Assembly (NCBI RefSeq): GCF_905171775.1
Contig: NC_053489.1
Coordinates: 145,306,142-145,370,141, forward strand
Direction: 5' to 3'
Source: Rana temporaria
Lineage: Eukaryota; Chordata; Amphibia; Anura; Ranidae
DNA: 64,000 nucleotides
Positions 43,959-55,448 of the stretch are shown piece by piece. Position 1 is the first letter of the stretch. The number at the start of each line of letters is the position of its first letter. The notes under the pieces were generated by a model. The model had not been told where the DNA came from. It made no database searches and was given only the letters and a program-made list of their open reading frames with translations. The translations under genes were made by a program, and so were the position numbers.

Positions 43959-44411
43959 TAGGCCTCGTACACACGGGCAAACATGTACGATGAAATCGGT
44001 TCGGCGTACATGCCCGCCCGGAGATTTCTGTATGATGGCTGTACAAATCCGCACGTACACGATACGCGGTGACGAGGCCGCGCCGTCGCCGCAACGATGA
44101 CGCGGCGACGTGCGCGGCCCTGGAAGTTCAATGCTTCCACGCATGCGTCAAAGTCATTCGACGCATGCGAGGGATGGCAGCCGCTCGGACATGTACGGCA
44201 AGTCTGTAAAGAAGACCGAACATGTCCGACGGGCAGGATTCCATCGGGCATGTTTCTAAGCAAGTTTAGAATCATTTGCCCGCTCGAAAACGGTCCGCAA
44301 ATGTACGCTGGAATCCTGTCCGTTCGGCTGTACAGACGACCGAACATGTCTGCTGAAACTGGTCCGCGGACCAGTTTCAGCAGACATGTTCGGTCGTGTG
44401 TACGGGGCCCA
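43959..44411. mobile_element. Palindromic MITE, GGCCTCGTACACACG type
   Basis: The ends TTAGGCCTCGTACACACGGG and GTCGTGTGTACGGGGCC are inverse. Inner palindromes include CTGAAACTGGTCC and its inverse GGACCAGTTTCAG at about 44355-44385. Related to 35591-35975. Non-coding. Confidence 0.82.
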
Positions 44412-44539
44412 AGAGGCTGAAATAAGCTATAGGATGTTATGAGCATGAAGATGAAAAAAGGTGAAAATTGAATTTTATGAAGAAATGGCAATTGTATAGG
44501 TTACACAGTGCTTTAGCTAATTAAATGTCATCTAGTTAA

Positions 44540-44815
44540 CCACTTCAGCCCCAAAGGATTTGGCTGCCCAATGACCGGGCTATTTTTTGCGATTCTGCAC
44601 TGTTTTGCTTTAACTGACAATTGCGCGGCGCTGCGACGTTGCACCCAAACAAAATTTACATATTTTTTTCCTACAAATATAGATTTATTTATGGTGGTAT
44701 TTGATCACCTCTGCAGTTTTTATTTTAAATAAAAAAGAGCGACACTTAAAAAAAAAGCAATATTTTTTACTTTAATAAATCCCCCCCCCCCCCCCCCCAA
44801 AAAAAAAAAAAAAAA

Positions 44816-44862
<47 letters not shown>

Positions 44863-45535
44863 GTCCTCAGTTTAGGCCGATATGTATTCTTCTACATATC
44901 TTTGGTAAAAGAAAAATCGCAATAAGTGTATATTGATTGGTTTGCGCAAAAGTTATAGCGTCTACAAAATAGGGGGTAGTTTTATGGCATTTTTTTATTA
45001 TTATTTTTTCTAGTTATGGCGACGATCTGCAATTTTTATTGTGACTGTCATTATGGCACACACATCAGACAATTTTGACATTTTGGGACCATTGTCATTT
45101 ATACAGCAATCAATGCTATAGAAATGCACTGATTACTGTGTAAATGACACTGGCAGGAAAGGGGTTAACCACTAGGAGGCGAGGAAGGGTTTAAGTGTGT
45201 TATAGGGAGTGATTCTAACTGTGTGGGGGCTGGGCTACCTGTGACATGACACTTATCAATGCTCCCGATGATAGAGCAAAAGATCAGTGTCCTGTCACAA
45301 GGCAGAAGAGGGAAATGCCTTATTTACACAGGCATCCCCCTGTTCTGCAGCTCTGACACGATCGCAGCCCCGCCAGTGAACATAGTGTCTGCTGGTCCCA
45401 CGGGCATGGTCACGAAGAGTGCAGCGGGCACGCGTCCCTGCAGCACGGCTTCTTAAAGGGGACATAAAGGTACATCCATTTGCCTACCGCTGCCATTCTG
45501 CCAACATATATAAGCGTGCAGCGGTCAGCAAGTGG
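44540..45535. mobile_element. piggyBac-type MITE
   Basis: TTAA (44536-44539) then CCACTTCAGCCCC; GTCAGCAAGTGG then TTAA (45536-45539). It holds a composite simple repeat at 44781-44858: 18 C, about 21 A, then TA repeats. The TTGGTTTGCGCAAAAGTTAT and TTTAACTGACAATTGCGCGG landmarks match the other copies. Confidence 0.87.
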
Positions 45536-45663
45536 TTAAAATTTAGATCTATTTTAGATGAAATTTCCAATGTTTATTGGGACATGAACCCTTTGGTAAA
45601 CACTGTATGCCATTAAGTGAAAAATCTAACTAGATTGGAATAATGAGGTCTATGGCTTTCTCA

Positions 45664-46261
45664 TTAAAGAGTAATTCCACTTGTGTGGAGAAAACAGCAT
45701 TCCCCTCTGGGTAATCTATTTACATTGCAGGGATTTTAACAAACACTGTTGCAGGTTCCTACCTTTGTTGTTCTAAAGAAATATCTGTGTGTTTGTCTGT
45801 GTTTGTGTACTGAGTAAATCTATATGAGAATGATTTTATAATTATCAATCAGCTGCTGCACCTGCAGGGTGAGGAACCTAAGAAAAGTGGCAAGGTCTGC
45901 ATCCCTTTAGACGCGATTTCCCTTTGGGAGTATATCACCAAAAATTAGATTTTTCTTGCAGGAGATGCCAAAAATCTGACTTGTATCTTAGTGCAGAATT
46001 CTGCGAAAAACAGTAAGCCAATCACACAAGCAGGAAATGACATTTCTGGGGGGCGTTCTGTACATCATCTGTGTACAGAACGCCTCCAGGTAGCCATACT
46101 GCATTGCATTTTACAGAAAATTACAGAGCTGCAGGTTGAAAAGGAAAGGTCATTTAATAACATTCAATTACAATATACCTTGCATCGCAATTGTATACAC
46201 CATATTATTATTTTTTTCATTTGCAAAAAAAAATCCCCATGAAAGTGGAGTTACCCTTTAA
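45664..46261. mobile_element. TTAA-bounded MITE, AGAGTAATTCCAC ends
   Basis: TTAAAGAGTAATTCCACTT on the left and GTGGAGTTACCCTTTAA on the right. Non-coding, AT-rich body. Confidence 0.7.
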
Positions 46262-46645
46262 GGCTTCATTCACACTTGGCGGACTCCGTCGCTACGGAGT
46301 CCGCCTGCTCCCGTCGGCTCAGCGGGAGATCAGTCCGCAGATCTCCGCTGAGCCGACGATGACAAGCTCCTCTCTGCTCACTGAGCGGGGAGGGGCTTGT
46401 CGGGCACCGCTGTGTCCCTATGGAGCGATCTAATGAAAACGGACAGCATGTCCGTTTTCATCAGATCTTACCCGATCTGATCCGCATGGACGGATGGGGA
46501 CGTGGCCCCCATACGTCTGTTTTTAGCGGGTCGGATGTCAGTGGACATGTCTCCGCTGACATCCGACGCTCCATAGCGATGCATGGAGCGGCCGTTCAGG
46601 TCCGCCGACAGACGGACCCGAACGGCCAAGTGTGAATGAGGCCTT
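46262..46645. mobile_element. Palindromic MITE, AGGCTTCATTCACACTTGGC
   Basis: The ends AGGCTTCATTCACACTTGGC and GCCAAGTGTGAATGAGGCCT are inverse. Inner arms (GTCGGCTCAGCGGAGATC-type, ATCTGATGAAAACGGAC-type) fold repeatedly. It abuts the previous element. Non-coding. Confidence 0.8.
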
Positions 46646-46919
46646 AGTCAGACAGTGAGCTAGGGGACCTCAGAACCATTAAGTGTTTACTGGTTTACTG
46701 TTGAAGAAATAAACAGAGAGAGGAATGGGGCACAATTACAAAATAAATGGACATGCCTCCACAGAAAAATACAATTATAATAAAGGGAAGTAACAAAAAC
46801 AACTATACATTCCCTTTAGACACCCAATCTCATCTAAGGTGTATATATAAAGTAATGGGGGTTTTATTATTCTATAATTTTAGTCATGTACTACTTGCCT
46901 AATATATGAAGTGACATTT

Positions 46920-47195
46920 GGGGGTTATTTACTAAAGGCAAATCCACTTTGCACTATAAGTGCAAAGTGCACTTGTAATTGCACTGAAAGTGCACTTGGA
47001 AGTGCAGTCGCTGTAGATCCGAGGAGGACATGCAAGAAAATAAAAAACAGCTTGCATATGATTGAATAAAATCAGCAGAGCTTCCCCTCATTTCAGATCT
47101 ACCCCTCAGATTTACAGCGACTGCACTACCAAGTGCACTTTCAGTGCAATTTCAAGTGCACTTTGCAGTGGATTTGCCTTTCGTAAATAACCCCC
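46920..47195. mobile_element. Palindromic MITE, GGGGGTTATTTACTAAAGGC
   Basis: The ends GGGGGTTATTTACTAAAGGC and GCCTTTCGTAAATAACCCCC are inverse, and arms with TCCACTTTGCAC, AAGTGCACTT and GTGCAGTCGCTGTA continue inward about 100 bp. Non-coding hairpin. Confidence 0.85.
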
Positions 47196-47196
47196 A

Positions 47197-48102
47197 ATGA
47201 TTAACCAAAGGAAGTTAATTTTCACTATGCAAGGGAATGTTCACTCAGCTTTTGAAATGAGGGTTAGCTGTACTGACTTCAGTTATCCAATCATGTGCAA
47301 GCAAAGATCCTAGTTTTTTTTTTCCTTGCATGTGATTGATATTTTTTGCAAAGTGAATTTTCACTGCATATATTTAGCGAAGTGGAAATTCCCTTAAAAA
47401 GTGAAAATTCACTTTGCAAAGTTAGCATGCTCAATTCGTTTAGTAAATTAGGGTCAGTGTGTTCCCATTATTCTCTATATGTTCCTCCCGCTCATCCAAA
47501 GCTATACTTTTTGACATGTCAGGCTATAAAGCATGCAAAGGCACAATAGAATATAAAACAATGAAACACTTTAAGCGATATTGCAGGTTGTGTTACTCTA
47601 GAAATGACTTGCCATTCATGGAACATGCAGAATTTACAGAAACTATGATTTTATTCTAGCTGTGACACAATCTTCAATCTGACATTTATATTGTACCTGT
47701 TTTTAGACGTGCTTCCATCATGAGTGTAATAACAGCCTGATAACTTGCGATACACGTAGCTAGGCGTCATGTGACAGTGCCTGTCTTCACAACACATTCA
47801 CTCAACTTGCAAGGTATTTATTTTTGTAATATAGCTAGAAAATGATATTATGTCTGCCCTACTTTGATTCACTAGTGTAACAATGACATTAGCTGTGGAA
47901 TACGTTTCTGCAGCCAGCCAGTTATTTAGCACAGTGATTTTTCCATCTGTCTGATGGTTAAATTTATAAAGTATACATGAGCTTATTTCCGTGAAGTTGG
48001 GGATTTTGTGAAGATTTTAAGTAGCACCTCTGGCTATTCTGAGGATTGCCAAAGTAGATTACATTTGCACTCATTTAAAGTAATGCAAGTTCATGATAAT
48101 CG
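47197..48102. other. Spacer with a hairpin and a weak motif
   Basis: A hairpin at 47348-47417 has arms TGCAAAGTGAATTTTCACT and its exact inverse. At 47733-47775 the words CCTGATAACTTGCGATACACG and GGCGTCATGTGAC resemble a decayed hammerhead-like locus. No gene seen. Confidence 0.45.
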
Positions 48103-48473
48103 TATGCCTTGTACACACGATTGGAATTTCCGATGGAAAAAGTCAGACGGAATTTTTTCACCGGATATTCCGACCGTGTGTGTGACTTAGAAAGAGAACA
48201 TGTTCGGATGAAAAACATGTCTATCGGAAATTCCGTTCGTCTGTATAGAACTCCGCTGGAGAAAAAAACATGCATGCTCAGAATCAAGTCGACGCATGCT
48301 CGGAAGCATTGAACTTCATTTTTCTCGGCTCGTCGTAGTGTTGTACGTCACCGCATTTTGGACGGTCGGATTTTGGTATGACAGTGTGTATGCAAGACAG
48401 CTTGAATGGAATTCCATCAGAAAAATTCGGAGTTTCTCCCAACGAAAAATTCTGATCGTGTGTACAGGGCATA
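48103..48473. mobile_element. Palindromic MITE, GTACACACGATTGGAATT type
   Basis: The ends ATGCCTTGTACACACGATTG and GATCGTGTGTACAGGGCAT are inverse. It belongs to the same family as 28663-29011. Non-coding. Confidence 0.85.
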
Positions 48474-48572
48474 AGACTGTGTTCATGGAGCCTTGTCCTC
48501 TTAAGGGGCCCCAGTAATGCTAAAGTGGATGTAAACCCAAATACTAAATCACATATAAGCTTTAACATTTAA

Positions 48573-49802
48573 CCAGTTAGCAACCGCCCTATAGACGAAA
48601 TACGTCTACAAGGCGGTTGCTTAACTCTGGGAGGGCGTCAATGTACGTCCTCCCAGAGTCGCGCTCCCGCGCACCCTGTGGGGCGCGCACACGGGAGTCT
48701 CCGTGACCGCCGGGTCCTCCGGACCCGGCTGATCACGGATCACGGTAAATCGCCGCTGATAGCGGCGATTTACCACGTGATCGCTCCGTCCAATGACGGA
48801 GCGATCACTAGTAAACAAACCGGCGTCATGTGATGACGCCGGTTCCTCCCTCTCCTCTCTGTACCGAACGGTACAGTGTGAGAGAGGAGAGGGGAGAGAG
48901 CAGCAGCTGCGGGCTGGATCTGTGACACATGTAGTCACAGATCCAGCCATCCATCCATCCCTCCCTGTGCAATACTCTGCAATGCCCCCATACTCTGCAA
49001 TGCCCCCATACTCTGCAATGCCCCAAAATACTCTGCAATGCCCCAAAATACTCTGCAATGCCCCAAAATACTCCGCAATGCCCCAAAATACTCTGCAATG
49101 CCCCGCAATGCCCCGCAATACTCCGCAATGCCCCACAATACCCCGCAATACCCTGCAATACCCCGCAATACCCTGCAATACCCCACAATACCCCGCAATA
49201 CTCCACAATACCCCGCAATACTCCACAATACCCCGCAATACTCCACAATACCCCGCAATACTCCGCAATACCCTGCAATACCACACAATACTCTACAATA
49301 CCCCACAATACTCTACAATACCCCACAATACTCTACAATACCCCACAATACTCCACAATACCCCACAATACTCCACAATACCCTGCAACGTTGTCTATGG
49401 GGATTTTTAAGTAGCAAAGTTTGGCACCATTCCACAAGCGTGTGCAATTTTGAAGGGTGATATGTTGGGTATCTATTTACTCGGCGTAACTTCATCTTTC
49501 ACATTTAAGCAAAAGAATAAAGAAAAAATACTAAATGTGCCAAATTTTATAACAGAAACAAATAAAAATTATTATTTTTTACAGAATTTTCAGTCTTTTT
49601 TCTCTTATAGCGCAAAAAATAAAAAACCCAACGGTGATTAAATACCACCAAAAGAAAGCTCTATTTGTGTGAAAAAAAGGACGAAAATTTCATTTGGGTA
49701 CAGTGTTGTTTGACTGAGTAATTGTCATTCAAATTGTGAGAGCACCGAAAGCTGAAAATTGGTCTGGTTATTAAGGGGGTTTACGTGCCCAGTGGTCAAT
49801 GG
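48573..49802. mobile_element. piggyBac-type MITE holding a minisatellite
   Basis: TTAA (48569-48572) then CCAGTTAGCAACCGCC; GTGCCCAGTGGTCAATGG then TTAA (49803-49806). The left part carries several perfect hairpins (ACTCTGGGAGGGCGT/ACGTCCTCCCAGAGT, AAATCGCCGC/GCGGCGATTT, GATCGCTCCGTC/GACGGAGCGATC, ACCGGCGTCA/TGACGCCGGT). The right part matches the other copies inverted (AGAAAGCTCTATTTGTG). Confidence 0.75.
48969..49387. repeat. 10/20-bp minisatellite
   Basis: It begins as 17-20 bp units (CTCTGCAATGCCCCAAAATA) and changes to 10-bp half-units CAATACCCCG, CAATACTCCA and CAATACTCTA. Because no unit contains a stop in five or six frames, long low-complexity frames appear on both strands; none is a gene. 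Confidence 0.95.
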
Positions 49803-49806
49803 TTAA

Positions 49807-50814
49807 AAGTAATCAGGTAATAAGATCTTCATATCTGTTGCGTTCATTGCTATAAAGGTCATTGTTCAGGCATTTCCTGTTGATCCCTGTCTCACACTTG
49901 CACTCCTTCATTTTCACCCTGTCACAGGCTTTCCGCGGAGACTACAGGTGACCAATTCAGCACACCATTGGAAACCTTGCCCTGAGAAATGCCCTCCACA
50001 GCTGGAGAGGATTCACACAGGAGGTGACTGCAATGAGGCTTCGGGAGATCAGCAGCACTGACATGCAACAAATAATAAAAAGTGATAAACCAAATACGTT
50101 ATTTAAAATGTTCTTTATTCTTCTTTGTTCCATCCAAAACTAATGATGAATCAATTTTTTCTGTCTGTATACAATCAGGCAGATTTCCCTTCATTGGTCA
50201 TCAGGATCAATAGTAGGGGTAAATCTCTTAATTAATCACACAGACAATGAAACCCTGAAAGAGGTCCGACTAACTATTCAACCAGAATAGAAAAAAAACT
50301 TTTTTGGTTTTACATAAACTTAAAAGAAAATGGCAAAGGGTTAAAATTATCAATTAAAAAACCTCATACTCGATTGCAATAACAGCATTCATAACACCCT
50401 ATAGAGCAGGATTCCATGGAACCCAAGGGTTCCTTCGAAAGTTGCTAGGGGTTCTAGTTGAGCAATTGCTGTCCTTCAGTTAAGTTTCCACTGGCACCAT
50501 TGATGTTTTTTGCGAACTGTAAGGGGGTATTTCTTCCCAATGTTCCCAGTGTAAGGAGAATTTTTTTTTACTAACCAGTTATTTTTAGCAGAGGCCAGAA
50601 AGTTATTTCAAGGGTTCCTTTGTATTGAAAAGGTTGAGAAAGGCTGCATGAAATGCATCACATAAATAATGACGGTACCAAGAACCCAATGACAATAAAA
50701 GTATACTGGTAGCTTGATGAAGAAATGCCTCATACTTGACATATTTCACATCAAAGCTTAATCAGGAGATTAGAGAACCAGTTTTCTAAACTGAAGCAAA
50801 ATGGTCTACTTCAC
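49807..50814. other. Unassigned spacer
   Basis: No gene. A weak hairpin AGCTTGATG/CATCAAAGCT lies at 50711-50760. Confidence 0.4.
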
Positions 50815-50965
50815 TAAGGCTGGATTCACACCTATGCATTTTTAGTGCTGTTTGCATTTTGCCGATTTGCACTACAGTCCATGTAACATGGTTTCCTATG
50901 GAGCACGTTCTGTAGTGAAAATCGGCAAAAAGCACTAAAAATGCATAGGTGTGAATCCAGCCTTA
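50815..50965. mobile_element. 151-bp near-perfect hairpin MITE
   Basis: Arms TAAGGCTGGATTCACACC, TATGCATTTTTAGTGCT, TTTTGCCGATTT, CACTACAG pair with their inverses on the other side, leaving a small loop near CATGGTTTCC. The ends resemble 46262-46645 (ATTCACAC). Its RNA would be a long hairpin on either strand. Confidence 0.9.
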
Positions 50966-51556
50966 TGGGGCCAAAAATGAGAACCCTGTTGAAAGGTTTT
51001 GCACAAAATTTACTGTATGGGCACAAAAGATTGTTCGTTCTACAAGTTTCCGATAAGTTAGCTACAGAACTTTGAGATGGATTAAAAAAATCAGAACTCA
51101 AAAGCATGCAATATTTATTATTTATGATTTCTTTTTTATGTAGACAGTACAACTTATTAAAGAAATTTCGTCAGTGTTTGGAGGTGCATCCTAAATTAAG
51201 AACAGAGTGAATTTATAGTGAGAGGAAATGTCACAGTTAATTATCATAGAGCAGAAGAGACAGACCCGAGTACATTAAAATACATATTTAATTCATCCAT
51301 TATGCTACAAAAAATCCACACAAGAGTGATTGGATCTGATGGCAAGCAGATACTAAGTGCTCTCAGTTTTAGTAAAGCATCAGCTGCTATCTCTCACGGC
51401 ACCACTCTATGCTGAAATTTGTTAAAAACTGTAACACCATATTAGATGTCTGTTCCTATGATCTATCAGACTATGCAGGACAAACAAGTGGAAAGGCTTG
51501 TTCAGAGGATTTTATGATCATTCTCAACACACACTCTGTATTTCCCTTCTCTCATC
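50966..51556. other. Unassigned spacer
   Basis: No gene or bounded repeat identified. Confidence 0.4.
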
Positions 51557-51559
51557 ATA

Positions 51560-51610
<51 letters not shown>

Positions 51611-51654
51611 TATATATATATATATATATACACATATATATATATACATATATC
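51557..51654. repeat. (TC)n(CA)n(TA)n compound microsatellite
   Basis: CTCTCTCTCT, then about 17 CA units, then TA and CATATATA runs. It abuts the Tc1 remnant that follows. Confidence 0.95.
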
Positions 51655-51655
51655 T

Positions 51656-52085
51656 ATCCTCATCCATGCCTTTATGGACCTTGCTTTGTGCACTGGTCCA
51701 AATCACTCGGTGGAGGGGGGATTATGGTGTGGGGTTGTTTTTCAGGGGTTGGGCCTGGCCCCTTAGTTCCAGTGAAGAGAACCCTTTAGGTTCAGCATAC
51801 CAAGACATTTTGGACAATTTCAACTTTGTAGGAACAGTTTGGGGATCGCCCCTTACTGTTCCAACATGACAGCACAACAGTGCACAAAGCAAGGTCCATA
51901 TAGACATGGATGATTGAGTTTGGGGTGGAGGAACTTGACTGGCCTGCAAAGAGTCCTGACCTCAACCCGATAGAACACCTTTAGGAGGAATTACAGCGAA
52001 GACTGCCAGCCAGGCCTTCTCGTCCAACATCAGTGCCTGACCTCATAAATGAGCTGCTGGAAGAATAGTCAAACATTCCCAATTC
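51656..52085 (+). pseudogene. Tc1 transposase remnant with fold-back
   Basis: On the plus strand, GGGGIMVWGCFSG-type sequence at about 51711-51750 is followed by degenerate sequence, a block resembling HDSTVHKARSI, then FGVEELDWPAKSPDLNPIEHL (third catalytic block, about 51919-51982, in pieces of one frame) and LQRRLPARPSRPTSVPDLIN. Stops and shifts occur throughout (a TAG follows EHL). The first 30 bp (CATGCC-TTATGGACCTTGCTTTGTGCACTG) are an inverted copy of 51880-51915 from the same gene, so the upstream half was replaced by a fold-back. Dead copy. Confidence 0.8.
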
Positions 52086-52089
52086 AGTG

Positions 52090-52448
52090 TAACACAATCA
52101 GGGCAACCACTTCTTCAATAACAAATAAACGTGTGACTGAACAACCAAAGTTTAATAAATTGAACAAATAAGTGACTAGTCCCAAAAAAACAATCAAAAT
52201 GCGGCTTGCACTTTTAGGTGTTTTCACGACATACACCCCAATACTTATAAATTATACATATAACAGTGCAGTGCAATTCATAAACCATATGCATATAAAA
52301 ATTTAAATAAACAAAAATAAAAGTCTCTCATTACTATGCTTGACTATATGTGCTACAAGTTTTCCAGAACAACAGTTTACTAAACACACGTGAATGTAAA
52401 AATCTTCAAAGGCTGTGTTCAGTGAAGCTCCACCCATATATGAATTGC
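52090..52448. repeat. Dispersed repeat, inverse of 57200-57350
   Basis: On the minus strand it shares CCTTTGAAGAT, TCACGTGTGTTTAGTA, GCACATATAGT and GAATTGCACTGCACTG with 57205-57345. It ends at the target duplication of the hAT-like element. Class unknown. Confidence 0.7.
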
Positions 52449-52999
52449 CCACTCACTAGGGATGAGCTTAGTATTCGAGTCAAACTCATGTTCGACTCGA
52501 ACATCGTATGTTCGATCGTTCGTCGAAATACGAACAAAACGGGTCGTTCGCGCCAAATTCGAGTTACGTTTCACAGACCATAATTCACTGCGGCATCGCT
52601 GGCTGATGATTGGCCAAGCATGCACTATGACCCGCATGCTTGGCCAATCACAGCGCGCAAAAAACGGAGAGCCATAATTGGCCAATTATGGCTCAGGGGG
52701 GTTTAGTACACACCCCACACTATAAAAGGCCGCCTGCAGAGAAGAGAGAGACACAGAGAGAGTGTCATTTTTTTGCAGGTAGATAGAGCAGGTAGGCTAG
52801 TCAGTTAATGTTACAGTGTGTAGAGGATATATATACATCCCAGGTGTTGTACATATATTTATACACTGTATAGTTTAGCTAGATCAGTTCTTCCTAATTT
52901 CCTGGCAGGCAGGTGATTGTGCTATTTAAAGACGTTATCACAGGCATACTATAGACACCCAGCAGGTACAATATTTAGGGGAATTTTTCATTTTTTTAT

Positions 53000-53385
53000 T
53001 TAAAGTGGAGTTCCACCCATAAATATAACATTACATCAGTAGTTTTAAAAAAATGTCATTAGTCCTTTACGGAAATATTTTTTTTTTTTAGATGCCTTCA
53101 AAGTGTTGTTGCTAGGCAGAATAGTTAATCTTCCCACTTCCTGCACCTAGGTGCTTAATGCTTCCTAACCTACACCGCACAGACTCCTGGGAATGTAGTG
53201 GGTGTAACTTTCCACACTTAAGATGGCCCCAGTCAATTTCTATTTTATAAAGTGTCTAAATGCTGTAACAACCTAACAAAACGGACCTTAGTTTACAGAC
53301 TAACTTTACTAGAATACATTAAGCTTGTGTATTACACGGGTATTTATATTTAAAAAGTGAAATTGTGGCCGGAACTCCGCTTTAA
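53000..53385. mobile_element. TTAA-bounded MITE nested in the hAT
   Basis: TTAAAGTGGAGTTCCACCC on the left; GGAACTCCGCTTTAA on the right. Non-coding. Confidence 0.75.
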
Positions 53386-53389
53386 GCAT

Positions 53390-53860
53390 CATTAAAATCA
53401 CTGCTCCTGATGCAGGAGCAGTGATTTTAATGATACTTAAGTTAAAAAAAATTAAAATAAATGAAAAATTCCTTTAAATATTGTACCTGCTGGGTGTCTA
53501 TAGTATGCCTGTGAAAACGTCTTTGAGAACCCGGGTCTTGCCCGAGGGAACATGTATCAATGGAAAAAAAGTTTTAAAAACTGTATTTTTTTCAGGACTC
53601 CTGAAAAAAACAACCGTTTTTAAAACTTTTTTTCCATTGATACATGTTCCCTCGGGCAAGACCTGGTTTATCAAAGACATTTTCACAGGCATACTATTGA
53701 CAACCAGCAGGTACAATATTTAAAGGAATGTTTCATTTATTTTAATTTTTTTATTTTAAGCATCATTAAAATCACTGCTCCTGAAAAAACAATGGTTTTT
53801 AAAACTTTTTTTCCATTGATACATGTTCCCTGGGGCAAGACCCTGGTTCTCGAAGACGTT
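53390..53860. repeat. Stacked inverted repeats
   Basis: AATCACTGCTCCTGATGCAG turns on itself at 53396-53440. The segment AAATATTGTACCTGCTGG to AACATGTATCAATGGAAAAA (53475-53570) is inverted at 53625-53725 and its inner part is repeated again at 53785-53855. The small frames on both strands are mirror images of each other. Confidence 0.85.
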
Positions 53861-54028
53861 TTACGACAATAACTTTCATATTAGGCTTTAAATGAGCACT
53901 TTTGAATTCAAACGTTCGAGTCCCATAGACGTCAATTGGGTTCTAAATGTTCGCTCAAACGTTCGGTCCGTTCGAAGGTTCTGGTGCGAACCGAACAGGG
54001 GGGTGTTCGGCTCATCCCTACCACTCTC

Positions 54029-54308
54029 ATCCTGCATCAGACCCCACTACAGAGTCTCATCCTCTGGATTTTTTCTTTACCTCATTGAGCAGTCTGCGCT
54101 GTGCTCTTGCAGTCATCTTTACAGGACGGACACTCCTAGGGAGAGTAGCAGCAGTGCTGAACTTTCTCCATTTATAGACAATTTGTCTTACCGTGGACTG
54201 ATGAACAGCAAGGCTTTTGGAGATACTTTTATAACCCTTTCCAGCTTTATGCAAGTCAACAATTCTTAATCGTAGGTCTTCTGAGAGCTCTTTTGTGCGA
54301 GGCATCAT
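54029..54308 (-). pseudogene. Tc1 transposase N-terminus, truncated
   Basis: The minus-strand ATG at 54308 (or 54305) opens MPRTKELSEDLRLRIVDLHK, then GYKSISKSLAVHQSTVRQIV and YKWRKF. This is the paired-like helix-turn-helix that binds transposon ends in Tc1 transposases. The frame ends after about 83 residues (KKKSRG), just before the hAT-like target duplication. The catalytic domain is absent, so the protein could at most bind DNA. The leader contains a run of ordinary untranslated sequence with a TATAAAA-like word (about 54365). Confidence 0.85.
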
Positions 54309-54686
54309 TCACATCAGGCAATGCTTCTTGTGAAAAGCAAACCCAGAACTGGTGTGTGTTTTTTTATAGGGCAGGGCAGCTGTAACCAACACCTCCAATC
54401 TCATCTCATTGATTGGACTCCAGTTGGCTGACACCTCACTCCAATTAGCTCTTGGAGAGGTCATTAGTCTAGGGATTCATATACTTTTTCCACCTGCACT
54501 GTGAATGTTTACATGGTGTGTTCAATAAAAACATGGTAACATTAAATTATTTGTGTGTTATTAGTTTAAGCAGACTGTGATTGTCTATTGTTGTGACTTA
54601 GATGAAGATGAGATCACATTTTATGACCAATTTGTGCAGAAATCCATATAATTTCAAAAGGGTTCACATACTTTTTATTGCAACTG
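54029..54686 (-). mobile_element. 5' part of a Tc1-like element
   Basis: The right end is AAAAGTATGTGAACCC read on the minus strand, with CAACTG then TA (54687-54688). Only the 5' terminus, leader and first part of the transposase remain; the rest is cut off at the hAT-like element. Confidence 0.8.
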
Positions 54687-54757
54687 TATTAATTGCATAT
54701 GCTTGGAACTAAGTGTATGAGCACATATTTACATATTATATTTTCCAATTGTTTATA

Positions 54758-55211
54758 TTAAAGTGGTTGTAAACCCACTATTTGGACTTTTACCTACAGG
54801 TAAGCCTACAACATGGCTTACCTGTAGGTAAGGATAATATCTCCTAAACCTGCACGGTTTAGGAGATATTACCCCCGCAATGCGGGCGGCGCATGCGCAG
54901 GGGGGACTCCACGGCTGAAGGACCGGCATCGGACCCTGCCGATTTTAAATCTCCCGCGCGCACGCGCGGGAGTGACGTCATCGCCGCTCCAGCCAATCAC
55001 AGCGCTGGAGCGGCGATACCCGGAAGACACGCCGGAGCAAGATGACATCCTGCTCGGCGTGGACCAGGTAAGTGGTACACACCTCGTTCCGAGGTAAGTA
55101 TTTCATAATAGGCTAGTATGCGATGCATACTAGCCTATTATGCCTTTTGCATTGCAGGTTTGGGGGGAAAAAAAAAAAGTTTATGCGGTTTACAATTATG
55201 TTACAACTTAA
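54758..55211. mobile_element. TTAA-bounded MITE, AGTGGTTGTAAACCC ends
   Basis: TTAAAGTGGTTGTAAACCC on the left; GCGGTTTACAATTATG and ACTTAA on the right. Local palindromes: CTACAGGTAAGCC/GGCTTACCTGTAG and CTCCTAAACC/GGTTTAGGAG. Same family as 13430-14037. Confidence 0.65.
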
Positions 55212-55448
55212 CATTTCATTTTCAAGTTGATTACCTGTTTATGTAAAATATATAATCTTCAGATATGTATAATTCCATCCAATTTATTGTCATATACTTA
55301 ATATTACCACTTGTTGTAACTATTTAATATTCAATAAACGAAATTGACAAGAAAAAAAAAGGGGAGAACCATAGTTCTCTCTGTGCGAGAGCACTATGAG
55401 AACACATGAATAATATTAAGAAAGGTAAGAAAGAGCAGTGTACCCATA

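Larger units (their letters stand above)
52457..54020. mobile_element. hAT-like non-autonomous element
   Basis: TAGGGATGAGC starts the element and GCTCATCCCTA ends it. The flanking 8-mers CCACTCAC (52449-52456) and CCACTCTC (54021-54028) differ at one base, as expected for an old hAT target duplication. The interior has TTGGCCAATCA/ TGATTGGCCAA-type palindromes, a nested TTAA MITE and three successive inverted copies of an AACATGTATCAATGG-type segment (53550-53840). No transposase is present. Confidence 0.8.

Noticed and set aside
48621..49460. Several 100-220 codon frames on both strands
   Set aside because: They are produced by the stop-free 10-bp minisatellite; the peptides are simple repeats and mirror each other.
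50711..50760. CTTGATGAAG resembling a hammerhead core
   Set aside because: No GAAA block or cleavage triplet follows in the right place; it is only a small hairpin.
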